A DNA stretch of 64,000 bases, taken from contig JAGTRS010000026.1 of assembly GCA_018262195.1 (NCBI GenBank), positions 33,116 through 97,115 of the forward strand, written 5' to 3'. This DNA is from Pseudomonadota bacterium (GTDB lineage Bacteria > Pseudomonadota > Gammaproteobacteria > Burkholderiales > Rhodocyclaceae). Under the pieces are notes generated by a model that was not told the origin of the DNA, did not search any database, and was given only the letters and a program-made list of their open reading frames with translations. Positions 53,724 to 64,000 of the stretch are shown here, piece by piece. Position 1 is the first letter of the stretch; the number at the start of each line of letters is the position of its first letter. The position numbers and the translations under genes are program-made.

Positions 53724-56477
53724 TCAGTTCCGGGGCGTGGCATTTCGCGATGTGCGTTGCGCCACACCTTGCTCGAGGGCAACGATGGCGGAAGCAAACA
53801 CGGCGAAGCAGACGATGCTGGCCCACTCTTCGAGCCTGATCGGTGCTGTCTGGAACAAGTGGTTCATCACCGGCAGATAAGTCAGCAGCAGTTGCAAAGC
53901 CAGCATCGCGCCAATGCCGGCCCAGATCCACGGGTTGGAGAACAGCCCGATTTTCCAGAAGCCCTGAGCCAGCGAGCGGCAGTTGAAGAGGTAGGCCATT
54001 TCAACCATGACGAAGACGTTGACGGCGACGGTGCGTGCTTCGGCCAGGCTGTGGCCCTGTTCCAGTTCGAGCAGGAAGAGGCCGAAGGAGCCGGTCAGGA
54101 GCAGTACCGAAACGAGGACGATGCGGCGGATCAGGCCGCCGTCGAGCACTGGCATCTCGAGCCGGCGCGGCGCCCGGCGCATGATGCCGCGTTCGATCGG
54201 CTCGAATGCAAGCGGCAGGCCGAGCAGAACCGCGGTGGTCATGTTGATCCACAATATCTGTAGCGGCGTGATCGGCAGCGTGCTGCCGAAGAGGATGGCT
54301 GTGACGATGACCAGGCCCTCCCCGAAGTTGGTTGGCAGCGTCCAGGTAATGAACTTGACGAGGTTGTCCCAGACGCCACGGCCCTCCTCGACCGCCGCCT
54401 CGATGCTGGCGAAATTGTCGTCGGTGAGCACCATGTCGGCCGCCTCCTTGGCCACTTCAGTGCCGGCCAGGCCCATGGCGATGCCGATGTCGGCCTGCTT
54501 GAGGGCGGGGGCGTCGTTGACGCCATCGCCGGTCATCGCGACGACTTCGCCGCGTGCCTGCAGAGCGCGGACGAGGCGCAATTTCTGTTCGGGTTCGACG
54601 CGGGCGAAGACCTCGACGTTGTGGGCCGCTTCGCCCAGCGCACTGTCGTCGAGCAGGGCCAGTTCGCGGCCGGTCAGCGCCTTTTCGGCATTGAGGCCGA
54701 TCTGGCGGGCGATGGCGAGTGCGGTGACTGCATGGTCGCCGGTGATCATCTTGACCCGGATGCCGGCCGAATGACAGTTGCGGATGGCGCCGATGGCGGC
54801 CTTGCGCGGCGGGTCGATCATCCCGACGAGGCCGATCAGCGTCAGCTTTTCGATGCCTTCCACGGCCATGGAATGATCGGCTGGCCCCTGGGTTAACCGG
54901 AAATTTTGGCCCAAATTGAAATTCTTGCGGGCCAGCAGCAGGATGCGCATGCCCTGTTCAGCGTAGGCTTGGGCGACTTTCTCGATGGCTGCAGGGTCGA
55001 TGGTGAGCGGCTGGCCGTTGGCCGATAGCTGATCAACACACAGCGGTAGCAGGCGCTCGAGCGCGCCCTTGACGTAGACAACGCCCTGCCCGTCGCCCTC
55101 GTGGGCGGTAGCCATGAATTGGCGGTTAGCGTCGAAAGGCAGCACGTCGCGGCGCGGGAAGAGCGCGCCCAGCGTGTGTTCATCCAGCCCGCCCTTGCGC
55201 GCGGCGACGATCAGTGCGGCTTCGGTCGGGTCGCCGGTGATCTGCCACTGCCCGTGTTCGTGGCGCAGCGAAGCATCGTTGCAAAGCGCGCCGGCGATCA
55301 GGGCTTCGCGCAGCGCGCCGTCGACCCCGGCCGGCATTTCGTCGTGCGTTATGGCGCCTTCTGGCGCGTAGCCGTGGCCGCCGACGGCGTAGCCTTCGCC
55401 GGCGCACCACAGGACGCGGACGGTCATCGCGTTTTCAGTCAGCGTGCCGGTCTTGTCGGAGCAGATGACGGTCGTGCTGCCTAGCGTTTCGACCGCCGGC
55501 AGATGGCGGATGATGGCCCGTCGCTTGGCCATGCGGGCGACTCCGATGGCCAGCGTGACGGTGATGGCGGCCGGCAGACCTTCGGGAATGGCGCCGACGG
55601 CAAGCGCCACGGCGGCGATGAACATGTCGAAAGCCGAACCGCCACGGGCCAGCCCGACGCCGACGGTGAGCAGCGCCAGCCCGCCGATGGCCCACAGCAG
55701 CCAGTTCGAGAAGGTTGCCATCTTGCGCGTCAGCGGCGTGACCAGATCGGGGGCGGCGGCGATCAGGCCGGCGATGCGCCCGGTTTCGGTGGCGTCGCCG
55801 GTGGCGATGACCAGCCCGCTGCCCTGCCCGGCCACCACCGTGGTGCCGGCGTAGGCCATGTTGAGGCGGTCGGCGAGCACGGTATCGGCCTGCAGCGTGG
55901 CGGTGTCCTTGGTGACGGGTTGCGATTCGCCGGTCAGCATCGAATCGTCGGTGTGCAGTTCGTGCTGCTGGATCAGTCGGAGATCGGCCGGAATGCGGTC
56001 GCCGGCAGCGAGCAAGACGATGTCGCCGGGCACCAGTTGCGTTGCGTCGAGTTGCTTGCGCTGGCCTCCACGGCGCACGGTGACCGGGGTGGTGACGCTG
56101 CGTGCCAGGGCGGCAAGCGCCCCTTCGGCCTTGGCCTCCTGCCAGTAGCCAATGATGGCATTGGTGATGACGACGCCAAAAATCACGCTGGCGTCTACGA
56201 CTTCGCCGAGGGCGCCGGTGATGGCGCCGGCCGCGATCAAGACCAGCACGAGCGGTTGCATGACCTGATCGGCAAATCGTCGCCAGGCCGGCTTGCCGGG
56301 GCGTTCGGTCAGGCTGTTGGGGCCGTGGCGGGTGAGTCGGGAGGCCGCTTCGTCATCTGCCAGGCCGGTGGCGTGATCGACCCCCAGCCGCTGAGCGGCC
56401 GCATCCGCCGTGTCGGCATGCCAGGCTAGGTTCGACGTGTCGTCAGGAACAGGAAGGGCAGGGTCAGGAAGGGCCAT
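53724..56477 (-). CDS. Cation-transporting P-type ATPase (P2, Ca2+/Mg2+-like)
   Basis: 917 residues with the N-terminal cation-ATPase domain, actuator motif MLTGES (about 180-185), PEGLP in helix 4 (298-302), phosphorylated Asp341 in SDKTGTLT, and hinge motif MTGDGVNDAPALKQAD. Ten membrane helices are expected and the C-terminal ones are visible. The type resembles bacterial Ca2+/Mn2+ or Na+ pumps; the ion is not certain. ATG 56477 overlaps the VanZ gene by 52 bases; the frame is open further upstream but not coding. Confidence 0.9.
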   Translation of the reverse strand: MALPDPALPVPDDTSNLAWHADTADAAAQRLGVDHATGLADDEAASRLTRHGPNSLTERPGKPAWRRFADQVMQPLVLVLIAAGAITGALGEVVDASVIFGVVITNAIIGYWQEAKAEGALAALARSVTTPVTVRRGGQRKQLDATQLVPGDIVLLAAGDRIPADLRLIQQHELHTDDSMLTGESQPVTKDTATLQADTVLADRLNMAYAGTTVVAGQGSGLVIATGDATETGRIAGLIAAAPDLVTPLTRKMATFSNWLLWAIGGLALLTVGVGLARGGSAFDMFIAAVALAVGAIPEGLPAAITVTLAIGVARMAKRRAIIRHLPAVETLGSTTVICSDKTGTLTENAMTVRVLWCAGEGYAVGGHGYAPEGAITHDEMPAGVDGALREALIAGALCNDASLRHEHGQWQITGDPTEAALIVAARKGGLDEHTLGALFPRRDVLPFDANRQFMATAHEGDGQGVVYVKGALERLLPLCVDQLSANGQPLTIDPAAIEKVAQAYAEQGMRILLLARKNFNLGQNFRLTQGPADHSMAVEGIEKLTLIGLVGMIDPPRKAAIGAIRNCHSAGIRVKMITGDHAVTALAIARQIGLNAEKALTGRELALLDDSALGEAAHNVEVFARVEPEQKLRLVRALQARGEVVAMTGDGVNDAPALKQADIGIAMGLAGTEVAKEAADMVLTDDNFASIEAAVEEGRGVWDNLVKFITWTLPTNFGEGLVIVTAILFGSTLPITPLQILWINMTTAVLLGLPLAFEPIERGIMRRAPRRLEMPVLDGGLIRRIVLVSVLLLTGSFGLFLLELEQGHSLAEARTVAVNVFVMVEMAYLFNCRSLAQGFWKIGLFSNPWIWAGIGAMLALQLLLTYLPVMNHLFQTAPIRLEEWASIVCFAVFASAIVALEQGVAQRTSRNATPRN

Positions 56478-57484
56478 AGGGTTGCCACCAGGCGAGTCAG
56501 GCCGTTGAAGTTGAGAAAGTGCCCTTGCCGCCAGACAGCCAGCGCAGCTTCCGAATAGGGGTTGGGTGGTGCCATGTTGACCAACACTGTACCCGCCATT
56601 AGCGCCAGTGCGGCAATCATCAGGCGCGGTGTTGCCGGCAGGGCGAGGGCAGCGGAGAGAATACCGCCGCCGACGACCAGCCCGAGTCTGGCGCCCGGCG
56701 TCAGCCAGGCCAGCGAATCGGCCGGGCTGACCAGAACGGCTGCGGCTACCGTGCTGATGACCAGACAGAGGAGCAGGAAGAGCGGCACGATCAGGTAGGC
56801 GAAGAGCAGCCGCGCACAGAGCATGCGGACGATCAGACCAACAGCGACGACATTGAAGGCCGTGATGCAGGCCTCGATCATGACGAAGCTCTCGGCAGCA
56901 AAGGGAACAGCGCCGGTCAACCCGAAAATCTGCCGCAAATCGCCGGCTCCAAAGAGCAGCGTTTCCGGCGAGAGCGGCACGAGTAGCCACAGGCCAAGCA
57001 GTGTCAGGCCGAGTTCGGCGTGCGGGATGGGGGCGATCAGCCGGTGTTCCAGCGCAGCGATGCGGGCGAAGACGCGCGGCCCGACGTGTCGCGCCCACAG
57101 CGCGCCAAGCAGCCCACCCAGCGTGTTGCAGGCGAGGTCGAGATTGGAGGGGACGCGCGAGGGTAGCCAGGTCTGCAGTGTTTCGAGACCGAAACTGACG
57201 CCGCCAGCGAGCAGTACGGCGACGATCAGGGCGGTGAAACGCCAAGGCAGGCTGCTCAGTGCCAAGGTCAAAAAAAACCCCAAAGGCAGGTACACCGCCA
57301 CATTGGCGGCTAGGTCGAAGACCGTCCAGTAGCGTGGCCAGCCGCCTTCGAGAAAGGCAATCGGCGAGACGCCGGTATCGCGCCAGCCGGTGAACGGATG
57401 CAAGCTGCCATAGACAACCAGCCCGAACCAGGCGAGCGCAAGGTAGCGTGAAAGCAGGATGGGGCCACGACCGTGATGAGGCAT
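56426..57484 (-). CDS. VanZ-like membrane protein
   Basis: 352 residues with about ten hydrophobic segments. The N-terminal third has the VanZ pattern (YGSLHPFTGWR, DLAANVAVYLPLGFFLTL, LETLQTWLPSRVPSNLDLACNTLGGLLG). The remainder is an additional helical region common in long VanZ proteins. Function outside teicoplanin resistance is unclear. It heads the P-type ATPase operon. Confidence 0.82.
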   Translation of the reverse strand: MPHHGRGPILLSRYLALAWFGLVVYGSLHPFTGWRDTGVSPIAFLEGGWPRYWTVFDLAANVAVYLPLGFFLTLALSSLPWRFTALIVAVLLAGGVSFGLETLQTWLPSRVPSNLDLACNTLGGLLGALWARHVGPRVFARIAALEHRLIAPIPHAELGLTLLGLWLLVPLSPETLLFGAGDLRQIFGLTGAVPFAAESFVMIEACITAFNVVAVGLIVRMLCARLLFAYLIVPLFLLLCLVISTVAAAVLVSPADSLAWLTPGARLGLVVGGGILSAALALPATPRLMIAALALMAGTVLVNMAPPNPYSEAALAVWRQGHFLNFNGLTRLVATLWPFLTLPFLFLTTRRT

Positions 57485-57619
57485 GACCCGATTTTAGGGG
57501 CGATTGGCCGACCCGTCAGCCCTAATATGTTGTAACAATGCTGGCGGCGGGCAGGATTTTCGGGGGGTGTTTGTCATACTGTCAGGTAAGTCCCGAGCCT
57601 TCGGGGATTTTGTGCAGAC

Positions 57620-59167
57620 CTAGCGGTGATGCGGATGTTCGCCGGCATGGTGCGTTTCGGCTGCAGCCCGGTGACGAAGGGCTTCGTGAATGTCTTCCTG
57701 TGGCAATGGATGACCGACCCATTGTGGCAGCAGCGAGCCGGCAATCATGCCGAGCATGCTGACACCGAGCCCGATCAGCTGGGGCGGCACCAGCTGGCCG
57801 GCGCCGGCCAGCGCATAGGCATAGTCGCCACCGATGCTGCCCTCCCCGCTGACATTGACCAGCATTTCGATCAGGATCCACGACGAAAGCCCGCCGATGA
57901 TCGCCGCCAGCGCACCCTGCGTCGTCGCCCGCTTCCAGAAGGCGCCGAAGAAGAGCGGCACGAAGGCGCCGGCCAGCGTGATCTTGTAGGCGTTTTCGAC
58001 CATCTTGAAGATGCTGGCGTTGGAGTACAGCGCGAAGCCAAGGACGATGCCGGCAAAAACCACGATGGAGCCGCGCATCACCTTCAGAAACTGGTGGTCG
58101 CCCATGTGCGGGTAGAAGCCGCGCACGATGTTTTCCGAGAAGGCGACCGACGGCGCCAGCAGCGTGGCCGACGAGCAGCTCATGATGGCCGACAGCACGG
58201 CCCCGAAGAAGATGGCCTGGGCGAAGACCGGGGTGTGGTTGAGGACCAGGGTGGGCAGGACGAGTTGCGAGTCGGTCTGCAGCAGGCCGTTGAACAGTTC
58301 GGGGTCGATCAGCGTTGCCGAGTAGGCGATGAACATCGGCACGAAGGTGAAGCAGAAATAGATCGAGGCGCCGAGGATGGAGCCCCACAGTGCAATGCGC
58401 TGGCTCTTGGCTGAGGTGATGCGCTGGAAGACGTCCTGCTGCGGGATGGAGCCGAGCATCATGGTGATCCAGGCGCCGAGAAAGGTCAGCCACAGCCATG
58501 GGTCGGGCGGCGGGAAGAAATCGAGTTTGCCGGCTGCCGAGGCATGGTTGATGACCAGTTCGACGCCGCCGGTCAGCCCGGAAACAACGTAGCCGATGTA
58601 AAGCATGCCACCCATGATGACGCCCATCTGGACGAAATCGAGGATGGCCACCGAGAGCATGCCGCCGAAGGTGGTGTAGGTCAGGACGATGGCGGCGCCG
58701 AGGATCATGCCGGCCGTCTGGCCGATGAAACCGTTGGTGACGACATTGAAAACCAGGCCGAGCGCCTTGATCTGGGCCGAGACCCAGCCGAGATAGCTGG
58801 CGACGATGCACAGTGTGGTGAGCACCTCGACCGTGCGGTTGTAGCGCAGGCGGAAATAGTCGCCGAGGGTCAGGATGTTGAGCTTGTAGAGTTTCCGCGA
58901 AAAGAAAACGCCGGCGATGATCAGGCACATCGACGAGCCGAAGGGGTCGGCGACAACGCCGGTCAGGCCATCCTTGACGAAGGTGGCGGAAACACCAAAG
59001 ACGGCTTCGGCGCCGAACCAGGTGGCGAACACGGTGGCAGTGACGACCGGCAAGGGCAAATGGCGGCCGGCGACGGCGAAATCCTTGGCGCTATGGACGC
59101 GCGTTGCCGCGAACAGGCCGATGCCGATGGAAACGAGCAAATAGAGAACGACGAACCAGATCAGCAT
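57620..59167 (-). CDS. Sodium:solute symporter family transporter
   Basis: 515 residues with 13 membrane segments in the SSS (LeuT) fold. Sequence cues are FAVAGRHLPLPVVTATVFATWFG, TLGDYFRLRYNR and SCSSATLLAPSVAFSENI, the last near the sodium site. The C-terminus is His-rich (HRAAAETHHAGEHPHHR), which could bind metal. The substrate is unknown. The 135 bases downstream contain only a weak inverted repeat. Confidence 0.88.
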   Translation of the reverse strand: MLIWFVVLYLLVSIGIGLFAATRVHSAKDFAVAGRHLPLPVVTATVFATWFGAEAVFGVSATFVKDGLTGVVADPFGSSMCLIIAGVFFSRKLYKLNILTLGDYFRLRYNRTVEVLTTLCIVASYLGWVSAQIKALGLVFNVVTNGFIGQTAGMILGAAIVLTYTTFGGMLSVAILDFVQMGVIMGGMLYIGYVVSGLTGGVELVINHASAAGKLDFFPPPDPWLWLTFLGAWITMMLGSIPQQDVFQRITSAKSQRIALWGSILGASIYFCFTFVPMFIAYSATLIDPELFNGLLQTDSQLVLPTLVLNHTPVFAQAIFFGAVLSAIMSCSSATLLAPSVAFSENIVRGFYPHMGDHQFLKVMRGSIVVFAGIVLGFALYSNASIFKMVENAYKITLAGAFVPLFFGAFWKRATTQGALAAIIGGLSSWILIEMLVNVSGEGSIGGDYAYALAGAGQLVPPQLIGLGVSMLGMIAGSLLPQWVGHPLPQEDIHEALRHRAAAETHHAGEHPHHR

Positions 59168-59238
59168 GATCGTACGATCAACGATGGTAAGAGGTTGAAA
59201 ACGCGAGGATTATAAGGTTTTTAGGCGTTCTCGCGGCG

Positions 59239-59916
59239 TCAGAAGGGTGCGTCGCAATGAAATTGCAGGGCCGTTCCAGTGGTTGGATGCACAAACGCCA
59301 GATCCATCGCATGCAGTAGCAAACGTCCGGCTTTGCCATAGGCCTCGCCACCATAGAGGTCATCGCCCAGAATTGGGTAACCGAGCATCATCATATGCAC
59401 GCGTAGCTGATGCGAGCGTCCGGTGATCGGCTCCAGTTCAACGCGGCTTGTCCTGGTTGTCTGGTCTCGGCTGACAACCCGATAACGGGTCAGTGAAGGT
59501 TTGCCGATCTCGAAATCCACCTTTTGTCGGGGACGATTCGGCCAGTCGCAGATCAGCGGCAGATCAACCTCGCCCCCATCATTCGCCAGCAGCCCGTCGA
59601 CCACGGCGACGTAGCGCTTGCTTACCTGGCGATCCTGAAACAGTCGCGACAGTTGACGGTGCATCTCTCCGCCCCGCGCCAGCAACAAAAGACCGGAGGT
59701 GTCCATGTCCAGACGGTGAACGGTCAGGGCATCGGGGTACTCCATCTGGACGCGTGCCACCAGACAGTCTTCCTTGCCCTCGCCGCGTCCTGGAACGGAG
59801 AGCAGGCCGGCCGGCTTGTCGACGACAATCAGTCCGGCTTCGGCATGAATGACCGACAAGCCTTCGTTGGGCGGCGGTGAATAAGTGCTCAAAACGGGAT
59901 CACCCGAATGCTGCAA
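59239..59916 (-). CDS. rluA: Dual-specificity 23S rRNA/tRNA pseudouridine synthase RluA
   Basis: 225 residues, very close to E. coli RluA in pattern: VVDKPAGLLSVPGRGEGKED, HRLDMDTSGLL with the catalytic Asp, LPLICDWPNRPRQKV and PITGRSHQLRVHM. It isomerises U746 of 23S rRNA and U32 of certain tRNAs in E. coli. The N-terminus overlaps the upstream small gene by 28 bases, so a later start is possible. Confidence 0.93.
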   Translation of the reverse strand: MQHSGDPVLSTYSPPPNEGLSVIHAEAGLIVVDKPAGLLSVPGRGEGKEDCLVARVQMEYPDALTVHRLDMDTSGLLLLARGGEMHRQLSRLFQDRQVSKRYVAVVDGLLANDGGEVDLPLICDWPNRPRQKVDFEIGKPSLTRYRVVSRDQTTRTSRVELEPITGRSHQLRVHMMMLGYPILGDDLYGGEAYGKAGRLLLHAMDLAFVHPTTGTALQFHCDAPF

Positions 59917-60125
59917 CGGCTGTCCTTGAAGGCAGTAATTTCCCGAAGCCAGCCTTGGCCGGGGGAGGTTTGCGCACAGACGCGGTCATCGCCGGATTTT
60001 CCGACCCACCAGTACCAGGGGGCCGGTTTGGCGATGGCGTTGCTGGCCATGAAGCCGAGTGCAGCGCAAAACAAGACCTTTGCCAGCCTTGTTTTGTATG
60101 AAGAATTAGCTTGCCAAGCTGCCAT
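59889..60125 (-). CDS. Small secreted protein downstream of a LexA-type box
   Basis: 78 residues from ATG 60125: a signal peptide (AKVLFCAALGFMASNAIA, cleaved after AIA), then a short mature part with PAPWYWWVGKSGDDRVC and one further Cys, possibly a disulfide pair. No family was recognised. A perfect CTGT-N8-ACAG site lies 11 bases upstream, which makes DNA-damage control possible. No good ribosome-binding site is seen. Confidence 0.55.
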   Translation of the reverse strand: MAAWQANSSYKTRLAKVLFCAALGFMASNAIAKPAPWYWWVGKSGDDRVCAQTSPGQGWLREITAFKDSRCSIRVIPF

Positions 60126-60135
60126 GGTAAATGTA

Positions 60136-60151
60136 CTGTATTTATACACAG
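60136..60151. promoter_or_regulatory. LexA (SOS) box in the recA upstream region
   Basis: CTGTATTTATACACAG fits the gammaproteobacterial/betaproteobacterial LexA consensus CTGT-N8-ACAG without mismatch. It lies 178 bases before recA and 11 before the small minus-strand gene, so it could control either or both. Confidence 0.75.
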
Positions 60152-60328
60152 TATTGAGATAAGAGCGTGGAGAGGCGGGAATATACCCTGTCCTCCGCGG
60201 GTAATCGCCAAGTTTGACTCTGGGTCATCACATCAAGGCTCCGATCAGATTGTCGATCATGTGCAGCAATTTCTATTCCATCATTGGCCCCTGTGCCATA
60301 ATCCGCTCAAATTTTCGAGGTAACACCC

Positions 60329-61352
<1,024 letters not shown>

Positions 61353-61360
<8 letters not shown>

Positions 61361-61784
61361 CCTGCGCGTGCGCGCCCTGCAACTCCTGACCCGGCGTGAT
61401 TACAGCCGGGCCGAGTTGAAGGCCAAGCTCGCGGCGCACGCCGAGTTCGAGGAAGAACTCGACGGTGTGCTCGACACCTTGCAGGCTGAACGCCTGCTAT
61501 CCGATCACCGCTACGCCGCACAGCGCGTCGTGGCGCGCGCGGGTCGTTACGGCAATGCCCGCTTGAAGCAGGAGCTTCGGCACAAGGGCGTTGGCGATGA
61601 TGACATCGCCGCAGCCCTGCCCGAAGCCGGCGACGAGACGGAGCGCTGCCGCGCCATCTGGGCAAGAAAGTTTGGCCACCTGCCAGAATCTCCAGAAGAG
61701 CGTGCCAAACAGATGCGTTTCCTGCAATATCGCGGTTTTTCCGGTGATGCCATTCGCCGTGTGATGCGCGGAGTCGATCAATGA
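61353..61784 (+). CDS. recX: RecA regulator RecX
   Basis: 143 residues of three-helix repeats. [19 protein letters not shown] at the start, [14 protein letters not shown] and [14 protein letters not shown] at the end are typical. RecX caps and inhibits RecA filaments. It overlaps recA by 8 bases and lptB by 4. Confidence 0.93.
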
Positions 61785-62515
61785 ATACCCCTGTCGCCAA
61801 ACTTTCGGCCAACAACCTGAAGAAACGCTACAAGACGCGAACGGTCGTCGAAGACGTTTCCTTCGAGGTCAAATCCGGCGAGGTCGTCGGTTTGCTCGGC
61901 CCGAACGGCGCTGGCAAGACGACATGTTTCTACATGATCGTTGGTTTGGTAGCGGCCGATGGTGGCGAGGTCTACATTGACGACAACCGCCTGACCCACC
62001 TGCCCATGCACAGCCGGGCTCGGCTCGGTTTGTCCTACCTGCCACAGGAGGCTTCGGTATTCCGCAAGCTAAACGTCGAGGAAAACATCCGTGCCGTCCT
62101 CGAATTGCTCAAGCTGCCTGAAGCCGAACTAAACGACCGACTGGAGGGGCTGCTCAACGAGCTTCACGTCGGGCATGTCCGTCACGTCAATGCATCGGCA
62201 TTGTCCGGTGGTGAGCGTCGGCGGGTCGAAATCGCCCGGGCGCTGGCTACCAATCCCCGTTTCGTACTACTCGATGAGCCGTTTGCCGGGGTTGACCCGA
62301 TTGCCGTGCTCGAAATCCAGAAGATCATTCGCTTCCTGAAAGAACGTGGCATCGGCGTGTTGATTACCGACCACAATGTTCGTGAAACCCTCGGTATCTG
62401 CGATCACGCCTACATCATCAACGCCGGAAATGTACTGGCCGCTGGACGTCCGGCCGAAATCGTTGATAATGAAAGCGTACGGAAGGTTTATCTCGGCGAG
62501 CATTTCAGGCTCTAA
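61781..62515 (+). CDS. lptB: LPS export ABC transporter ATPase LptB
   Basis: 244 residues: Walker [33 protein letters not shown], signature [15 protein letters not shown], Walker [16 protein letters not shown], and [13 protein letters not shown]. It powers LPS transport with LptFG. The usual upstream lptC-lptA genes are absent; recX takes their place. rpoN follows 27 bases later, the conserved arrangement. Confidence 0.96.
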   Translation: MNTPVAKLSANNLKKRYKTRTVVEDVSFEVKSGEVVGLLGPNGAGKTTCFYMIVGLVAADGGEVYIDDNRLTHLPMHSRARLGLSYLPQEASVFRKLNVEENIRAVLELLKLPEAELNDRLEGLLNELHVGHVRHVNASALSGGERRRVEIARALATNPRFVLLDEPFAGVDPIAVLEIQKIIRFLKERGIGVLITDHNVRETLGICDHAYIINAGNVLAAGRPAEIVDNESVRKVYLGEHFRL

Positions 62516-62542
62516 GCGAAAGACCCGACCCGACACTATCCG

Positions 62543-64000
62543 ATGAAGCCCGCCCTCCAGCTAAAACTATCCCAGCATCTGGCGCTGACTCCTCAGCTCC
62601 AGCAGTCGATCAAGCTACTTCAGTTGTCGACCGTAGAGATGCAACAGGAAATCGAGCGTTACCTGCTCGAAAATCCCATGCTGGAACGCGAAGACGAACA
62701 CGGCGGCGATAATTTCTCGTCTGCTCAGCAGTTCGACGCGCCTCAAAGCAACGAAGGTGAGCGCGAGCAAAAGGTTGAGCGGGAAGAACGGGATGCCCGC
62801 GAGGAACGCGAGCAGGACGTTCCGTCGGCCCCTTCCGAAGTTGACGATGATCGCTGGGCTTCCGATGCCGGCACTTTTACCGGTGCCGGGCGTGATGAAG
62901 ACGACGATAGCGATTCCCGCGATATCCATGCGGCCAGTATCAGTCTCCGCGACCATCTGGGCTGGCAACTGGGCATGACCCAGGTTTCGGAGCGCGACCG
63001 CAGTCTGGTGCGCTTCCTGATCGAGGCGCTCGACGATGATGGATATCTCTCGGCACCGTTGGTCGAACTGTGGGAAACCCTGCCGCCGGAATACGAAATT
63101 GAAATCGAAGAACTGGAAATCGCCTTGCGCCATATCCAGAATTTCGATCCGATCGGCATCGGTGCCCGCAACCTGCAGGAATGTCTGACCTTGCAACTCA
63201 AGGTGCAGCCAGACAGCCCCGAGCGGACGCTGGCCATGACCATCGTCGATAAACATCTCGAACTACTTGCTGCCCGCGATTTCGCCAAGATTCGCCGCCT
63301 GACCGGTTGCGATGACGAGGCTTTGAAGGCTGCCCATGGGTTGATCACCAGCCTTGATCCGCGGCCGGCTGCCGGGTATGCCCAGATTGAAGCGCGTTAC
63401 ATCACGCCGGACGTGATCGTGAAGAAACTGAAGGGCAAGTGGACCGCTTACATCAATCCGGACGCCTACCCAAGGCTGCGAATCAATCGACTGTACGCCG
63501 AGATTCTCGCCAAGCAGCGACGTGGTAACGGCAATCTGTCTACGCAGTTGCAGGAGGCGCGCTGGCTGATCAAGAATGTCCAGCAGCGTTTCGAAACCAT
63601 ACACCGTGTCACGCAGACCATCGTGGACCGCCAGCGTCAGTTTTTCGAACATGGTGAAGTGGCCATGCGGCCGCTGGTGTTGCGTGAAATTGCCGATATT
63701 CTCGGCCTGCACGAGTCGACTGTATCGCGGGTGACCAGCCAGAAATACATGGCAACACCGCGCGGTATCTTCGAACTGAAATACTTCTTTGGCAGCCATG
63801 TTGCCACCGATACTGGTGGTGCCTGTTCTGCTACGGCCATCCGCGCCCTGATCAAGCAATTGATTGCAGCCGAGGATGGCAAGAAGCCCTTGTCGGATAG
63901 CCAATTATCCGAAATACTAGGCCAGCAGGGAATCGTAGTTGCCCGACGGACGGTTGCCAAATACCGCGAGTCGCTCAACATCCCCCCGGTCAATTTACGC
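62543..64000 (+). CDS. rpoN: RNA polymerase sigma-54 factor, 3' truncated by window edge
   Basis: ATG at 62543 opens a frame that runs to the last base (486 codons). Region I is MKPALQLKLSQHLALTPQLQ with its Gln/Leu-rich pattern, and region II is acidic (about 55-115). The core-binding domain follows, the helix-turn-helix includes DILGLHESTVSRVTS, and the RpoN box ARRTVAKYRE lies 18 codons from the window edge. Only a few C-terminal residues should be missing. It transcribes enhancer-dependent promoters for nitrogen, motility and other functions. Confidence 0.97.
   Translation, partial: MKPALQLKLSQHLALTPQLQQSIKLLQLSTVEMQQEIERYLLENPMLEREDEHGGDNFSSAQQFDAPQSNEGEREQKVEREERDAREEREQDVPSAPSEVDDDRWASDAGTFTGAGRDEDDDSDSRDIHAASISLRDHLGWQLGMTQVSERDRSLVRFLIEALDDDGYLSAPLVELWETLPPEYEIEIEELEIALRHIQNFDPIGIGARNLQECLTLQLKVQPDSPERTLAMTIVDKHLELLAARDFAKIRRLTGCDDEALKAAHGLITSLDPRPAAGYAQIEARYITPDVIVKKLKGKWTAYINPDAYPRLRINRLYAEILAKQRRGNGNLSTQLQEARWLIKNVQQRFETIHRVTQTIVDRQRQFFEHGEVAMRPLVLREIADILGLHESTVSRVTSQKYMATPRGIFELKYFFGSHVATDTGGACSATAIRALIKQLIAAEDGKKPLSDSQLSEILGQQGIVVARRTVAKYRESLNIPPVNLR

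Noticed and set aside
57585..57615. Imperfect inverted repeat TCCCGA/TTCGGGGA with a short T-run, downstream of the symporter gene
   Set aside because: The T-run is on the plus strand, opposite to the symporter transcript, and no plus-strand gene ends there.
57582..58928. 448-codon minus-strand frame within the sodium:solute symporter gene
   Set aside because: It is an out-of-frame reading of the same strand, rich in Arg, His and Pro. The 515-residue symporter frame has the family motifs.

Overview
The window looks like the replication-origin region of a betaproteobacterium, most likely of the Rhodocyclales (Dechloromonas/Azonexus-like). This placement is an inference from gene order, the GC-rich coding style, an octaheme tetrathionate-reductase-type cytochrome and a xanthomonadin-like aryl polyene locus. 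No database search was possible.

Layout. 1-633 is the end of a sirtuin gene. 638-6466 carries dtd, gyrB, dnaN and dnaA on the minus strand, with no recF between dnaN and gyrB. 6690-10360 carries rpmH, rnpA, yidD, yidC and mnmE on the plus strand. YidC ends abruptly right after its last membrane helix. The 496 bases after mnmE hold a perfect DnaA box, several near-matches and AT-rich DNA, so they are an oriC candidate. Four parS-like palindromes (3674, 14591, 30188, 53309) show that this is the ParB-loading part of the chromosome.

10.8-38.1 kb is a large aryl polyene pigment locus. A plus-strand arm encodes a B12/radical SAM enzyme, a lipoprotein, a flavin enzyme with halogenase motifs, a XanB2/Hyg5-type chorismatase, a MipA/OmpV barrel, an acyltransferase and a glycosyltransferase. 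A minus-strand arm encodes two ACPs, two active ketosynthases, a chain-length-factor-like ketosynthase, two hot-dog dehydratases, a ketoreductase, an acyl-ACP/CoA ligase, an LpxL-like acyltransferase, a LolA-like carrier, an MMPL exporter and tailoring enzymes. Taken together they predict that hydroxybenzoate made from chorismate is loaded on an ACP, extended to a polyene, attached to a lipid or glycolipid and exported to the outer membrane. A plus-strand pair (amino-acid-type binding protein and hydrolase) splits the minus-strand arm.

38.3-59.9 kb is mixed housekeeping and accessory: a PAP2 phosphatase, dsbD-cutA, an ABC-2 permease whose likely ATPase partner lies 10 kb away, an HDOD protein, and a self-contained respiratory operon (octaheme cytochrome, membrane cytochrome b, porin-like barrel, small periplasmic protein) with an FNR-type box in front and a strong terminator behind. 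Next come a radical SAM gene, comB, a HAD phosphatase, a P-type ATPase, a VanZ protein, a sodium:solute symporter and rluA. 60.1-64.0 kb is recA-recX-lptB-rpoN, with a perfect LexA-type box upstream; rpoN runs off the end.

No tRNA, rRNA, CRISPR array, insertion sequence or phage gene was seen.
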